A stretch of 64,000 bases of DNA, from contig OX031056.1 of assembly GCA_943736015.1 (NCBI GenBank), positions 69,219,277-69,283,276 of the forward strand, given 5' to 3'. A model generated the notes under the pieces. That model made no database searches. It was not told the DNA's origin and saw only the letters and a program-made list of their open reading frames with translations. Position numbers and translations under genes: made by a program. The DNA comes from Tridacna crocea. Its lineage: Eukaryota; Mollusca; Bivalvia; Cardiida; Cardiidae. The stretch's first letter is position 1; every line of letters begins with the position of its first letter. Of this stretch, positions 21,616 to 32,438 are shown piece after piece.

Positions 21616-21683
21616 TGCAAAAAGTAACGATTCAGGTCAGCCTGCTCGGTCAGCGCAGGCTGACCTGGGTCGAAACTTTTTGC
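21616..21683. mobile_element. Family C hairpin, copy 5
   Basis: GCAAAAAGTAACGATTCAGG ... GTCAGCCTGC ... GCAGGCTGACCTGGGTC ... TTTTTGC. It sits 7 bp beyond the TTAA of the preceding MITE. Confidence 0.8.
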
Positions 21684-21834
21684 TATCGGTTAATTTGCAA
21701 TTCCAAGGACCAATTTACCTCATGATTCAGTCAGAAAAAAACGAGATTTATTGGGTATCAAGGACTATGGATACTGCATTTAGCCAGTATCAGAACACTT
21801 ACTCCTGGACTATTGCCTCCCAAGAACAATTCTT

Positions 21835-21985
21835 TGTCCTGGGGGGGGGGGGGGGGGCAATGATCCGGAGGGAATTGTCCTCGGTGGGTAATAGTCCGAG
21901 GGGGGAATTGTCCTCGAGGGGCAATGGTCCTGGGGGTAATTGTCCTAAGGGGGGCAATAGTCGGGGGTGGGGGGTGGGCAATTGT
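21835..21985 (+). repeat. G-rich irregular tandem tract
   Basis: A 17-base G run followed by repeated GGGGNAATNGTCCN units. The plus strand is strongly G-quadruplex-prone. The Pro-rich minus-strand frame is an artefact of this composition. Confidence 0.8.
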
Positions 21986-22304
21986 CTTATTAGCCTCTTT
22001 TTACAAGGGCATGGCTCCTTATAAGACAGACTTTCCTTCTCATAATTCACAACCATCCAAAATACAACTGTCATGCCGAAGGCTATCCATTGCAAGGCGG
22101 TAAAATGTCGGTAATGTTTGGTAATAAGCTTTTTTGCCTAGGAAATAGATTCAGTCAATTATTAGGAAATAGATAAACTACAGTTTTTCACGGCTAAAGA
22201 TATAGTACAAAGATGGGAACAAAGATGTATGAGACAACAGGTAGAAAATGTATTTGTTAAATTACTTGTTTAGGATCGAAATCAATGATACAGCAAGAAA
22301 TGCA

Positions 22305-22690
22305 TCCTCGCAAGCCAAGGGTGACGACCACTTCGTAAACTGGTATTCGCAAGCCAAGGGTGACGATCTCTACGTAAATTGTTCTTCGCAAGCCAAGGGT
22401 GACAATCGCTACGTTAACTGGTATTCGCAAGCCAAGGGTGACGATCATTACGTGAACTATTATAAGCAAGCCAAGGTGACAATCGCTACGTAAATCGGTA
22501 TTCGCAAGCCAAGGGTGATGATCGCTACGTACGCTCTTATTTGCAAGCCAAGGTGACGATCGCTACATTAAACTGTTATTCGCAAGCCAAAGGTGACTGA
22601 CGATCGCTACGTAAACTGTTATTCGCAAGCCAAGGGTGACTGACGATCGCTACGTAAACTGTTTTTCGTAAGCCAAAGGGGAGATTACCA
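22305..22690 (+). repeat. 39-bp minisatellite, about ten units
   Basis: Units of GCAAGCCAAGGGTGACGATC plus about 19 bp (TACGTAAACTGTTATTC-like). The first units keep a 13-codon frame (QAKGDDHYVNWYS-like) from 22248 to 22493; single-base indels break it later. Treated as a minisatellite, not a gene. Confidence 0.92.
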
Positions 22691-22927
22691 CCTGGATAAG
22701 GTCAACGTAGTGATCGTTACTCTTGTCATGCAAAGATGCGTAAAAAAATGAAGTTGGTGTTTCTAGGAGATTAACCTTGGGAGAATAGATAAACGTTTGT
22801 GTTTCAGATTAAAAATCTTGAAAATCGTGACCCATCGTAAAGCCCCGGTCACACCAAACTAGTTCTCGGAACGTTGCTCCCCGTCCTGTCATAATCGGAA
22901 AAAAAGGTTACGTACGTGCGTATACGG

Positions 22928-23462
22928 TTACGGGAGACCACTCCTTCATGCATGGCCTCGTACCGATTTAAATACAATAACTGGCAATTGCGTCACAAAA
23001 ATATCTCTGTGGCTCAGTGGTCATGCGCGGATCCAGATATCTTTCTCAGGGGGGGGGGGTCCCACCTTATTATATGATTCTTTGATTTCCTGATTTCAAT
23101 GGATGTAAGCCGGTTACAAGAAAAGTTAACGTTTCCAGTCCTAACCATGAGGAGGTCTCCACATTTAGAACGTTTTTTTGAATTGATGACTGTATTTTAC
23201 ATAAATGCGGTGCAATATCAAACCAGTCCCATTCACGAATCCGATAACCACATTTCTGCCAAAATTCCAGGGGGGGTCCGGACCCCCAGTTCCCCCCCCC
23301 CCCACTTTGGATCCGCCCATGGTGGTTATGGTATTGGCCTTTAAAATCCTCGAAAAAAAGAGGATATTTGTCCCTTCAAGGGTTCAAATCCCGCCGGAAG
23401 CGGTTTGTATTTGAGCTATGCATTTATTTGTTTCTTTGTTACGGGCTTTGTTTGTAAGAATA
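22928..23462 (+). mobile_element. Family X tRNA-like SINE, copy 2, interrupted
   Basis: ACGGGAGACCACTCCTTCATG at left, TGGCTCAGTGGT (A-box-like) broken at 23021, resuming TATGGTATTGGCC at 23327, then GGTTCAAATCCCGCC (B-box-like) and TGAGCTATGCATTTATTTG. The break is a 300-bp insertion. Confidence 0.85.
23022..23321. mobile_element. 300-bp element nested in SINE, 5-bp target duplication
   Basis: Flanked by GTGGT (23017-23021 and 23322-23326). Ends CATGCGCGGATCCAG and TTGGATCCGCCCATG, which are near-perfect inverted repeats of about 14 bp, followed inward by a G tract at left and a C tract at right. Non-coding; superfamily uncertain. Confidence 0.85.
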
Positions 23463-23518
23463 CATTATACAGTTCTGTCACATGAACAATTTGGACATTA
23501 TCTAGAATAACGTAATAG

Positions 23519-23581
23519 ACATGATAGATCAAAGATCAGATTGCACGTTCTGTGCAGTCTGATCTTCATCTACACCGTCCA
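23519..23581. mobile_element. Family B hairpin, copy 4
   Basis: ACATGATAGATCAAAGATC ... GCACGTTCTGTGC ... GATCTTCATCTACACCGTCC. Confidence 0.75.
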
Positions 23582-23864
23582 CAAAGCTGCTTCTTTCGTC
23601 TATGGTAAGGCAAAACTTAAACGAATTTCGACTAGCAAAATCAATTTATTTTAAGAATTTTTCTTTCTACTACCGTTATTCCCCCTTTTTATGTGACCCA
23701 AACGTTCTAAGATCTCTTAGATGGCTTGTCTCATATTTAACCTTTTGTTAGCTATAAACATTAACAAAATCCATTTAATGTCTCGAGAAATAACAACATT
23801 CTGATGGTAGAGGAATTAACTCTAAGAATTTTTTACCTCAAAAGCGCTACTCAATAACCTTTTA

Positions 23865-23934
23865 CGGACAGTGTAGATCAAGATCAGACTGCACAGAACG
23901 TTGATCTTGGATCAACACTGCCCGATAGGAAGAT
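23865..23934. mobile_element. Family B hairpin, copy 5
   Basis: CGGACAGTGTAGATCAAGATC ... with part of the second arm deleted ... GGATCAACACTGCCCG. Confidence 0.78.
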
Positions 23935-23982
23935 TATCTTTTCTTTAAAAAACTACCTTTGAAATAGGAAAATTTGAGTTGA

Positions 23983-24521
23983 AGGTGGGTATTTAGAATT
24001 TTTACATCTCACTAAATTAGAAATTATATATATCACTGAAATTCACATGAAAAAATAATACAAATCTTCAATAATTAAGATTCATAGAATTACAAAAAAA
24101 TTTTTTTTGATGGTATTCCCTTAAAAGGCTACGTAGCCTCTTAAGGTATTTTTAGATTTCGCGCCAAAAATCAATAAAGCATTGTGGGAATGCCAAGTGA
24201 CTGGCACGTAACTAATAACGCTTAAATTCCATTACATAACAAACATGTAATAATTATTTTCCATAATGTCTTCTTCAGACGCTGTGTTTGAAACTCCGTC
24301 TGTGTATGCCTGTATGTAAATGATCGAATTCATAATGTAAAAATAGAACGTGTCTCCCGTCAGTGTCAACCTGGGGTGTAGTAAATCTCTCATTTCTCGT
24401 GTTGTCGGACGGTGTTCAACTACTGGGGTTTTATGAATGAAAATTAAAAGGCTTTGGGAGTATAAGGATGATTTTTTTGCATTTTTGTACAATTTTCGTC
24501 CAAAAATCTGAAGGGCCATCT
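23983..24521 (-). mobile_element. Family R element, copy 3 (reverse)
   Basis: GAAGGTGGGTATTTAG at left and GGGCCATCTTTAA at right. It includes the uninterrupted CTACGTAGCCTCTTAAGG site that serves as the empty site for the insertion at 6270. Confidence 0.82.
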
Positions 24522-24603
24522 TTAATACAATCGGTTGAACGTTTCATTTATTTTATTTAGCAGGATAAGGCTGAATCGGTCTCGAGTTCACAGTGTGGAT
24601 TAA

Positions 24604-24824
24604 CTCTTTACCACACGAGAAAATTTTAGACTGGTTCAAATTGAAAGCATTTGCAGACGACAAAATAAAGGTGACTGAAAAATTGAAATTTGTTCTGGGA
24701 AGGGTAGAAAACACTGTGGGAAAAGGAGAAAATGCTGGTTACCAGCATTTTCTCCTTTTCCTACAGTGTTTTCAAAAGGCTTCTTTCTCAGGGGCGTCAA
24801 AAGTAGGGATTGTGTGGTAATGGG
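24604..24824 (+). mobile_element. Family A piggyBac-like MITE, copy 10
   Basis: TTAA at 24600-24603 and 24825-24828; CTCTTTACC and GGTAATGGG ends; perfect central hairpin. Confidence 0.93.
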
Positions 24825-24828
24825 TTAA

Positions 24829-24996
24829 CCCATTACCACACAATACCTACTTTTGTCGACTCTGAGAAAGAAGCCTATGGAAAACAATTTTTCCATTTGA
24901 TTCACAAAACAAATTTCAAATTTTCAGTCACTTTTTATTTTGTCGTCTGCAAATGCTTTCGATTTGGACAAACCTAAAATGTTGTCGTTTGGTAAA
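24829..24996 (-). mobile_element. Family A MITE, copy 11, abutting copy 10
   Basis: Shares the TTAA at 24825-24828 with copy 10 and runs in the opposite orientation (CCCATTACCACACAATACC at its start). The hairpin core is deleted and the far end stops at GGTAAA. Confidence 0.85.
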
Positions 24997-25414
24997 TCCC
25001 CCACCCCCAAACGATTCACTACGCTACTCTACCCTTGGCGGATCGAGCTTGATTTTTACATTCCCCCGATACACTTTTTCACTGGATGCAGACAGCTCTA
25101 ACTGCAACGAATGAAATCGCTCGTAGCATTTCATCTTTGATAAAAATAGAATAAGGTCGCGATCTTTCGAATAGAAGGTAAACATAGAAACCCACGTGGA
25201 TGTCTGCTTATCGCTTCATGTTGTATTCGTAAGCGGTTTGTAAAACGATATTGCATTGGCCTTCAGAAATATGATGTAAAGTGGGTAATAACCAGCATCC
25301 AATAGAGGGCGCATCGCAGGAATCTCGAAATCGGGCTCAAACAACCAAGGTAAGATCCACGTAATGATGGTAACCTTGGCTCGCGAAGGTGGTTAAGAAC
25401 CTGCGATTTTTCTT
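24997..25414. other. Unassigned sequence
   Basis: No gene or repeat recognised. Confidence 0.4.
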
Positions 25415-25500
25415 TTTGTAAGGATAGAAAGCACCGCGGGAAAAGGAGAAAATGCTGGTTACCAGCATTTTCTCCTTTTCCCGCAGTGCTTGCAAAAGAC
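25415..25500. mobile_element. Family A hairpin fragment
   Basis: Only the central hairpin survives (GCACCGCGGGAAAAGGAG and its mirror). Confidence 0.75.
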
Positions 25501-25861
25501 ATCTTCCACAGCGCCTCGAAGAATTGAATACTTACATAGTGTCTACCGAAATGAACTGTTTCCCAACAGTTTCAGAGACTTTCATTGATTTCACAATATT
25601 CAAAGAAACTATATAAAACTCCCAAAGCGCAATAGAATTCAAATTTAATTCCGCAAAAAGGACAAAAAACATTCGCTGGTTTCTCCAAATGTCTCGACAG
25701 CATAGGAGAAAAAAAAAAGGTTAAATTCTTATAGTTTAGTCAAAGGCATGCAAGAAAATATCGTCGAAAGGAATTTACCCATCTCCACCGAATAGGTTAT
25801 CGAAAGTTATAGGAAAAGAACCCATTGCTTGATTCTCGTACAGGCAATAACGGATAACCAT
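25501..25861. other. Unassigned sequence
   Basis: No gene or repeat recognised. Confidence 0.4.
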
Positions 25862-26521
25862 ATATTTCGGTGATAGATCGAAATTTATTTCATCGCGTGA
25901 ACATCATCGGTAATATTTTCACCCGTGGCGCGCAGCCACTCGTGAAAATATTACTGATGGTGTTCACTCGATGATATAAATTTCGATCTTTCATGAAAAA
26001 AAACCCCTTTCATTTCTTGCTTTTTACCCTTTTTTGTTGGGGTTTTAGTCAAAATCAGCACACTACTTTTCAGTAATTCCCCCTGGTGTATCCCTCCCAC
26101 GTAGCAACGCATCAAGATATAGAAGGATATCTCGTGAACACCAACGGTAATATTTTCACGAGTGGCGCAGCCACTCGTGAAAATATTACCGATGGTGTCC
26201 ACTCGTTGCAATAAATTTCGATCTTTCACCTATTTCATGCTTTTAACCCTTTCTGGGAGGAGATAAATCAAAATCCAGTACAGTTTTTTTCTGTTATTCC
26301 CCGTGGTGTACCCCTCCCGCATAGCAACGCATTACAAATATTACGTCAAGTGCGAGGAATGCACGTTAAATGACGTCATATTTCTATCTGGTTGTGAGGC
26401 ACGCGCAATTTACCAAGGCAACAAGAACGTGAAAATAGGTATCTTCACTGGTCGTACCCGTGTAATATCGAAAAATATTTTCACTGCTATTTCTCGATAT
26501 CCTACCAGAAAGCATGAAATA
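25862..26521 (+). mobile_element. Two family F elements in tandem
   Basis: First copy (25862-26112) has the hairpin and half of the right part (to GTAGCAACGCAT). The second (26113-26521) starts AGATATAGAAGGATATC, has its own hairpin and a full right part ending GAAAGCATGAAATA. Looks like one F landing in another with loss of sequence. Confidence 0.75.
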
Positions 26522-26533
26522 AAGCAGTGTATT

Positions 26534-26715
26534 TCCGGTGTAATGCAGACAAATGACCCCCATTAAAAAATGACCCACGGTCATTTCTCGACGTAGAGGA
26601 ATGACCCATGGGTCATTTCACTGCGTCAAGAAATGACCCATGGGTCATTCCTTTACGTCGAGAAATGACCCGTGGATCATTTTGTAATGGGGGTCATTTC
26701 TCTGCATTACAGCGG
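26534..26715. mobile_element. Family H palindromic element, copy 1
   Basis: TCCGGTGTAATGCAGACAAATG to CTGCATTACAGCGG. The interior reiterates AATGACCC(A/G)TGGGTCATT with GACGTAGAGG/CCTCTACGTC linkers, so almost the whole element folds on itself. Confidence 0.88.
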
Positions 26716-26898
26716 CAAAGAAGAAATGTTTCATGCATATCACCCACCAAAAGACAGCCCAATGATTTGACCGAAGGATCACCTGTGGATAACCGAATGC
26801 GCATTTGTAGACCATTTGGGAATATAATTTGTGACCATTTTTGAATTCAAGAGACATTAGTTACCAAAGCTAAAAATAAACGGAGTCATTTAATTCGG

Positions 26899-26983
26899 TA
26901 TCCACCATTTTCTCCTTTTCCAACAATGTTTTCCAAAGGCTTTTTTGTCAGTGTCTTTAAAAGTCGGCATTGTGAGGTAAAGG
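26899..26983 (+). mobile_element. Family A fragment
   Basis: TCCACCATTTTCTCCTTTTCC through GCATTGTGAGGTAAAGG; right half only. Confidence 0.65.
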
Positions 26984-27078
26984 CAAAAAGATCCATTTCC
27001 ACCGGTCATTTTATTGATCAGTGTGGCGATGAAACATAATTGTAAAACCATACATGATACATGCCACATATACGTATA

Positions 27079-27636
27079 CACTGAAACGAACTTCTAAACG
27101 GCCACTTTTAAGCTGTAATTTCCCATTGACGTTTTTTCGTGCTCGCTGCCTATAAAAGGGACGGGTTATTTGGTTTCATGTTTTGCAGAATAATTACCCG
27201 GTCTGAAAACATACCTGAGCCAAATTCTTAAGAGAATTCATTCAATTTTATCACGGAAGAAACTTATTCGTCGTCCATTCACTCAACATTGTAAATTGAA
27301 ATATCAATTTTTGAAAACTTCATGCTTGTTTTTTCGGATAACATTTCTTTCACAGAGAATAATTTTCATGTTTTTTCTTATTGCTTACAGAAGTACAATA
27401 TTTTATGCTTCTCTTTTTTAAACTGTTTTTACTGGTAGACACCACACATGCGAAAGCAATTAGTTTTCCTTTTTTTGAAAAGGGGAGTTCTTCTGTTGGC
27501 AAAATCGGGAATCTTTTCACCATAATACTATGGTCGACGTCCAGATATACGTCACAATTTGTTTTTATTAACATTTTTATACTTTCTCCAATTTATAGGA
27601 GAAACAAAATTGGCCATTTAGAAGTTCACTTTAGTG
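27079..27636 (+). mobile_element. Family S TIR element, copy 1 (complete)
   Basis: Inverted ends of about 30 bp: CACTGAAACGAACTTCTAAA at left, and at right the complement of CACTAAAGTGAACTTCTAAA. 558 bp, non-coding. Homologues at 47247-47908 and 60044-60576. Confidence 0.85.
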
Positions 27637-28477
27637 TATTTAGAGTGAATCTTTTAGGGTGATCCCTAGCAAATTTTGAGTAGTATATTTGTCTTTATTG
27701 TCACTACTAGGGAGAAGCAAGTTTACAAAAACTCTCCCGTTTCTTGACAAACTTAATATACTGACCCTCTTGGCAATATACAAGGTAATTTATTGTCTCC
27801 AGTTTTGATGAAATCTTTATTGCGTCGGACAACATTTTTGTCGAAGTGTTGAAATCTGGAAATCTCGCAATAAATTCTCGTTTATCACGAAAGTTCTGAC
27901 GTAGGCCTGAGTAGTTTCCGCGTTTATTTGAAAATATGGTGATAACTTTAAGAGGTTCTAAAGAATTCATTATGTAAAGCTGTACTGTTCACATTATCAC
28001 TCGGCTATTTTACGTGTTTTTTTTTCGTTCAAGGTTAGCTTAATTGTTTTCGGATAAGATTTTTCGGATAAGAAATTATAACTCATGGCGATTCGCATGT
28101 ACTGCAAAAACAGCGCTACGTCACAGAAGATATTGACACAGGTTAGATAAATTATCTTACAAAATTAGAAATATTAACGACGTATATCACAAAGTTTTCT
28201 ATCGGACTGATTTTTTTTTAATCTTTGGATATTTGAGAATGTTTCGTAAATCCGTTGATATTAGTAAAATGTATCTCAAGTAACAAACCCAACTTAAGAC
28301 GAAAATGTGGTCCGTCAGTGCTAGACTTGGGCAAAATAAGGGACTTTAAAAGCTTTTTCATGAAACAGGGCCCTGGTTTTCAACCGATAAAAAAAAAACA
28401 ACCCATAAATACATTCAGATCTTCAGATGGAGGGAGTGATTTTGATTCAAAACTGAAAATATTAAATATTCATCACT
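27637..28477. other. Unassigned sequence
   Basis: No gene or repeat recognised. Open frames here are short and lack domains. Confidence 0.4.
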
Positions 28478-28554
28478 AAACCTTATGTTGTGGGTACTCA
28501 TTAGAATCGTCTCGATGAGACGATTCTAATGAGTACCTACAACATAGGGTTTGG
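28478..28554. mobile_element. Family J hairpin, copy 1
   Basis: AAACCTTATGTTGTGGGTAC ... AATCGTCTCGATGAGACGATT ... GTACCTACAACATAGGGTTT. Second copy at 42727-42806. The flanks (ATTTTGATTCAAAACTGAAA) are also shared, inverted, with copy 2. Confidence 0.85.
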
Positions 28555-29199
28555 AAGAGAAATAAAGAATTAAGAATACCAGTACTTTCTCTTATCTCGA
28601 GCTCTGTATAATAATGTCGCTCTTGAGCGCAAGAATTAATTAGTATTGTAAAATAAAGGTCAAGCAAAGGTCATGTTTTATTTGATTATGACATTTTTGT
28701 CTTTCGTCCAATACAGAAAGCATCGATTTATGTGTCCCAAGATGGCGAAAATCACCCATTCGAGGTTCATTTCATTTGTTCCCATTGTCAGATTTTGTTT
28801 ATTGAGTCTGAGGGTACGAACAGGAACAATAATATAGAATAGGCCAGTGGACGGTTTCCAACATAATCTCATTTATAGGACCAATTTGTATCAAAGCACT
28901 GAAAGTACTTGGAGAAGCGATGATAGGACATCTGCTGGCAAATAGGTTTAGACTGCGGATAATTTCAATGAAAATCCATGTGACAGTTAACATCATTATT
29001 TTTCGAAGATAGACACCGCTTTTTCCCTGAATATTTTTTTTTATAAAATTATTAATGAAAGCGCTTTTATTTTTGAAGTGCTTAGAAAATAGTTTGGGGT
29101 GTAATGTCTGGTTTTAGGGTTTTATTAGTGGTTTGAGGTGTTTTGTAGGTGTTTCTTAAACTTTATTATCTGCGACATAGATTTCATGAACTAGACTAT
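28555..29199. other. Unassigned sequence
   Basis: No gene or repeat recognised. Confidence 0.4.
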
Positions 29200-29470
29200 A
29201 ATTGGCATGCAACACGCGAAAAGGGGCATTCGGACATTTGCGTAAAGTGCCGTCTCGGATCAACCTGCACAATCCGCCCAGGCTAATACGATTCGAAACT
29301 TTCCTTTTTTTATGTAGCTTTCTGTTTTGCCCATGTCTGCTGTGGCACAAAATCAAATGTAGTCTTAAAGTGCCGTCTCGGATTAGCCTGCGCGAACTGC
29401 GCAGGCTGATCCGATACGACACTTTACGCAGATGTCCGAATGCCCCTTTTCGTGTGTTGCAAGCCAATTA
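29200..29470. mobile_element. Family D two-hairpin element, copy 1
   Basis: TIR AATTGGCATGCAACACGCG / CGTGTGTTGCAAGCCAATT. Two internal G/C hairpins (near 29275 and 29395, core AGCCTGCGCA...TGCGCAGGCT) are separated by a spacer containing TGGCACAAAATC. Confidence 0.88.
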
Positions 29471-29673
29471 TCAAAGCTGCGAAAGTCGGGTCACCTCATA
29501 AAACTGACATGCTTGGTTGAGAAAAATACTCGCTAGATTTTAGTATGTTCGTATAACTGTAGGTATCTTTCTGATGATGCAGTTTAAGATTATTTCACTT
29601 TCATCCCGTAACCAGCTTTATATTGCTCGATACTTTGCTAGATAATGACGTTAACTAACTCTCGTTGAACGTC

Positions 29674-29882
29674 AATTCTAACTTGACACGTGAATTCGGC
29701 TTGTAGCAAAGTCTAACGTAGCGAAATCTACTTTATTCTATGTAGAATGACGTCATTCCATATAGAGTGACGTCATGCTGTACAAAGTAAATTATTCAAT
29801 GGAATGTGATCTGTATACGCATTTTCACTCTCAGTATGAAATTGTTTTCCTTTGATTAAGATTCGGTGATGTTAGAATCGAT
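29674..29882. repeat. Family O repeat, copy 3 (short form)
   Basis: GTCAATTCTAACTTGACACG to GTTAGAATCGAT; the ends form a short inverted repeat (ATTCTAAC/GTTAGAAT). Confidence 0.7.
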
Positions 29883-29898
29883 GTGGTATGACACAAAT

Positions 29899-30284
29899 TC
29901 AACAGAGTTTATTTTATAAGCTTGTTGTTAATACGGGGAAATATTTGCCAAAAAAAAGGGAAAGGTATGCGAAAATAACTAGTGCCGTAAGGCACGAGTT
30001 ATTTTCTCGGACTTTTCCCTTTTGAGGCAAATATCTCCCAATATTAACCACAAGCTGATGAAATAAATTATATATTATATTTCCTCTGATTATTCTGCCA
30101 ACGAATACCACTTTTAAAACAAGTGATCTCAAGTCAATTAACCGGATAACCGATATTTGAAAAAAAAAAAGTAGATCCAGATTTTCGGCAGGAGGAAAAT
30201 ATTCGGGGATATACCCCCCCCCCCCCCCAGCTTGAATTACGTCATTTTTCTTTTCCCATAACATTTCTAAAAATAGAGACATGG
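29899..30284 (-). mobile_element. Family L hairpin element, copy 2 (reverse)
   Basis: AACAGAGTTTATTTTATAAGC, hairpin GTGCCGTAAGGCAC, GCAGGAGGAAAATATTC, a 16-base C run, and CCCATAACATTTCTAAAAATAG at the far end. Confidence 0.78.
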
Positions 30285-30287
30285 TAT

Positions 30288-30553
30288 ATGGAGTGCAACA
30301 CGCGAAAAGGGTCATTCGGACATTTGCGTAAAGTGTCGTCTCTGATCAGCGTGTGCACTCCGTACAGGCTAATCCGAAACGACACTTTCTGATTTTATGT
30401 GATTTTCTGTTTTACGCAAGTCTACTGTAGCACAAAATCTAATATAGTCGTAAAGTGCCGTCTCGGATTAGCCTGCGCGGACTGCGCAGGCTAATCCGGG
30501 ACGATACTTTACGCAAATGTCCGAATGCACCTTTTCGCGTGTTGCACTCCATT
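30288..30553. mobile_element. Family D two-hairpin element, copy 2
   Basis: TGGAGTGCAACACGCGAAAAG to CGCGTGTTGCACTCCA. The left hairpin is decayed; the right one (GCCTGCGCGGACTGCGCAGGC) is intact. Confidence 0.88.
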
Positions 30554-30687
30554 ATAATATAATGCATTAAAACACCCCCTTTGCGTACTTTTCGGCTTAA
30601 CCCTTATCCCGCTAAATCCTGAAATATTGCTAGTTCAAGGTTATGTTATGGTGGAATAAGATCTTGTCATCGGACATTGTAAATCCA

Positions 30688-30803
30688 AGATCATATTCTT
30701 CGAAGATTCGACCTGTCTGATATGACGCATCATTCTCCCCAAAGTTGGGGGGAATTGTAGTAATACACGCTATAAAGTAGAAATGGAGAAAATGGCCTTT
30801 ATT
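30688..30803 (+). repeat. Family P repeat, 5' half
   Basis: GATCATATTCTTCGAAGATTC to ATGGAGAAAATGGCC. The continuation of the same family appears about 800 bp downstream at 31597. Confidence 0.7.
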
Positions 30804-30829
30804 GGAGAAGTCATCAGACTTCTCCAACA

Positions 30830-31140
30830 GTCGTGAATTTAAAAGGCAGACTGTCATAGAATGTGCTGTCTAAATCCATTTTTCGTGCGAAATTGTTCTG
30901 ATACACAGTCTGTTTCGTCATGGTTTTGTAAATAAATTAGAATAAAAAAAAAAAAAACGAAACAGGAAATAGACCTGGTTTATTTTTATATGACGAATTT
31001 CAGAAAAAAAATATTTGTTACGCTAATTTGCCAAACTGCTAATGACCCCTAAAATAATTGTAGTTTTTCATTTAGTAAATAAATCTAAGCAGAAGAAAAA
31101 ATAAGAATAATTTCGTTAAAAGAGAGAAAGAAGACTGCTG
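30830..31140 (+). repeat. Family W repeat, copy 1
   Basis: Reverse complement of 49075-49366: AAAAGGCAGACTGTCATAG, GATACACAGTCTGTTTCGTC and GGAAATAGACCTGGTTTATT all recur there. Non-coding; ends unresolved. Confidence 0.65.
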
Positions 31141-31203
31141 GACAAGATCATTCGACTTGAAAACGCGACAAGAAGGCCAAATAACTGTCAAGTAAAGCAT
31201 ATA

Positions 31204-31467
31204 TGGAGTGCAACACACGAAAAGGTGCATTCGGACATTTTCGTAAAGTGTCGTCCCGGATTAGCCTGCGCAGTCCGCGCAGGCTAATCCGGGACGGCAC
31301 TTTACGACTACATTAGATTTTGTGCTGCAGTAGACTTGCGTAAAACAGAAAATCACATAAAATCGGAAAGTGTCGTTTCGGATTAGCCTGTGTGGACTGC
31401 ATACGCTGATCAGAGACGACACTTTACGCAAATGTCCGAATGACCCTTTTCGCGTGTTGCACTCCAA
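31204..31467. mobile_element. Family D two-hairpin element, copy 3
   Basis: TGGAGTGCAACACACGAAAAG to CGCGTGTTGCACTCCA, in the opposite order of hairpins to copy 2: the intact hairpin is on the left. Confidence 0.9.
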
Positions 31468-31596
31468 TTATGGTGTTTCTACGCGGCGGCCTTTTCACTT
31501 GTTCGTTTACATGTACCAAAATGTATCGAAAGCCAATAATTTGTTTGAAAACATTGATGCTGACCTGTCCTGGCCTCTTTTTAAAGAAGCCAACTT

Positions 31597-31820
31597 GTCA
31601 ATACATTTGAGGAGTAATCAGGCCTGTTTTAGCTCCAGATTTCTCTGAACTACTGATCATAGCTGAATGAAACGCACCAAGTAGCGTTTTATTGAGTAAA
31701 CGATTATTTTAGTTTAAAATTCAAAGTAACGGTTGTCGCGTAGAAAAGTAGTCCGCTTCTGGACCAAGAATTTCCAAATTAGATGTGTATTTGCAGAATG
31801 CCATCTAGCGGCAGATAATG
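31597..31820 (+). repeat. Family P repeat, 3' half
   Basis: TCAATACATTTGAGGAGTAATC to GAATGCCATCTAGCGGCAG. Together with 30688-30803 it makes one nearly complete P copy interrupted by W, D and unassigned sequence. Confidence 0.7.
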
Positions 31821-32199
31821 GTTAGACACGTGCAGGAAATAAAACACTCAGACATTCGGATGACACAAGTGCTACCAGACCCATAGATGTCAGTACTTTA
31901 CGTCATAACCCTTCAAACATGTAATCAGTCACAGAGCTACACAAACATATCGCCACTTTTATACGCCTATTTACCAAACAACTTGAAAATATTGCGAGAG
32001 AGAGAAATTTCTTTGTGACAAACAATTGCTTTTTTCCTCACAACGATGAAGCTCCTTTCTTTCGTATTGGTCATGTGTGGAACACGGTATAAGGTCTAGT
32101 TATTCCCCTTTCCCCGAAAATTTGGGAAAAGTAGGGCTTACACCGAAGCTGTTAGCCTATAACCCAATCATGCGGGGCGGGGGCTGATATTCAACTAAT
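31821..32199. other. Unassigned sequence
   Basis: No gene or repeat recognised. Confidence 0.4.
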
Positions 32200-32438
32200 G
32201 GCTGATGCATATGTTACATGAATGAATCCCACCATGTAGCGTTTTATTGAGTAAAGGTTTATATCATTTTAAATTCAAAGTAACGGTTGTTGTTATAAAA
32301 AATTAGTCCGCTTCTGTACCCAGAACGCCCAAATTAGATAGAAGTGTATTTGTAGAATGCCATCTAATGGGAGATAATGCAGAATGCCCAAATTAGATAG
32401 ATGTGAATTTGTAGAACGCCATCTAGCGGGAAATAATG
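32200..32438 (+). repeat. Family P repeat, 3' part with terminal duplication
   Basis: CATGTAGCGTTTTATTGAGTA to GAATGCCATCTAATGGGAG, then the last 60 or so bases (CCCAAATTAGATAGATGTG ... GCCATCTAGCGGG) are repeated in tandem. Confidence 0.7.

Noticed and set aside
21799..22095. Pro-rich minus-strand protein
   Set aside because: Composition comes from the G-rich tandem tract; no start or splice context.
22305..22690. CRISPR-like appearance of regularly spaced repeats
   Set aside because: Units are contiguous 39-bp tandem copies that diverge throughout. There are no unique spacers and no cas genes, and the DNA is eukaryotic.
29156..29501. Opposed open frames of about 100 codons with RISLRSLRRLIR-type sequence
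   Set aside because: They coincide exactly with a palindromic family D element, recur at every D copy, and read alike on both strands.
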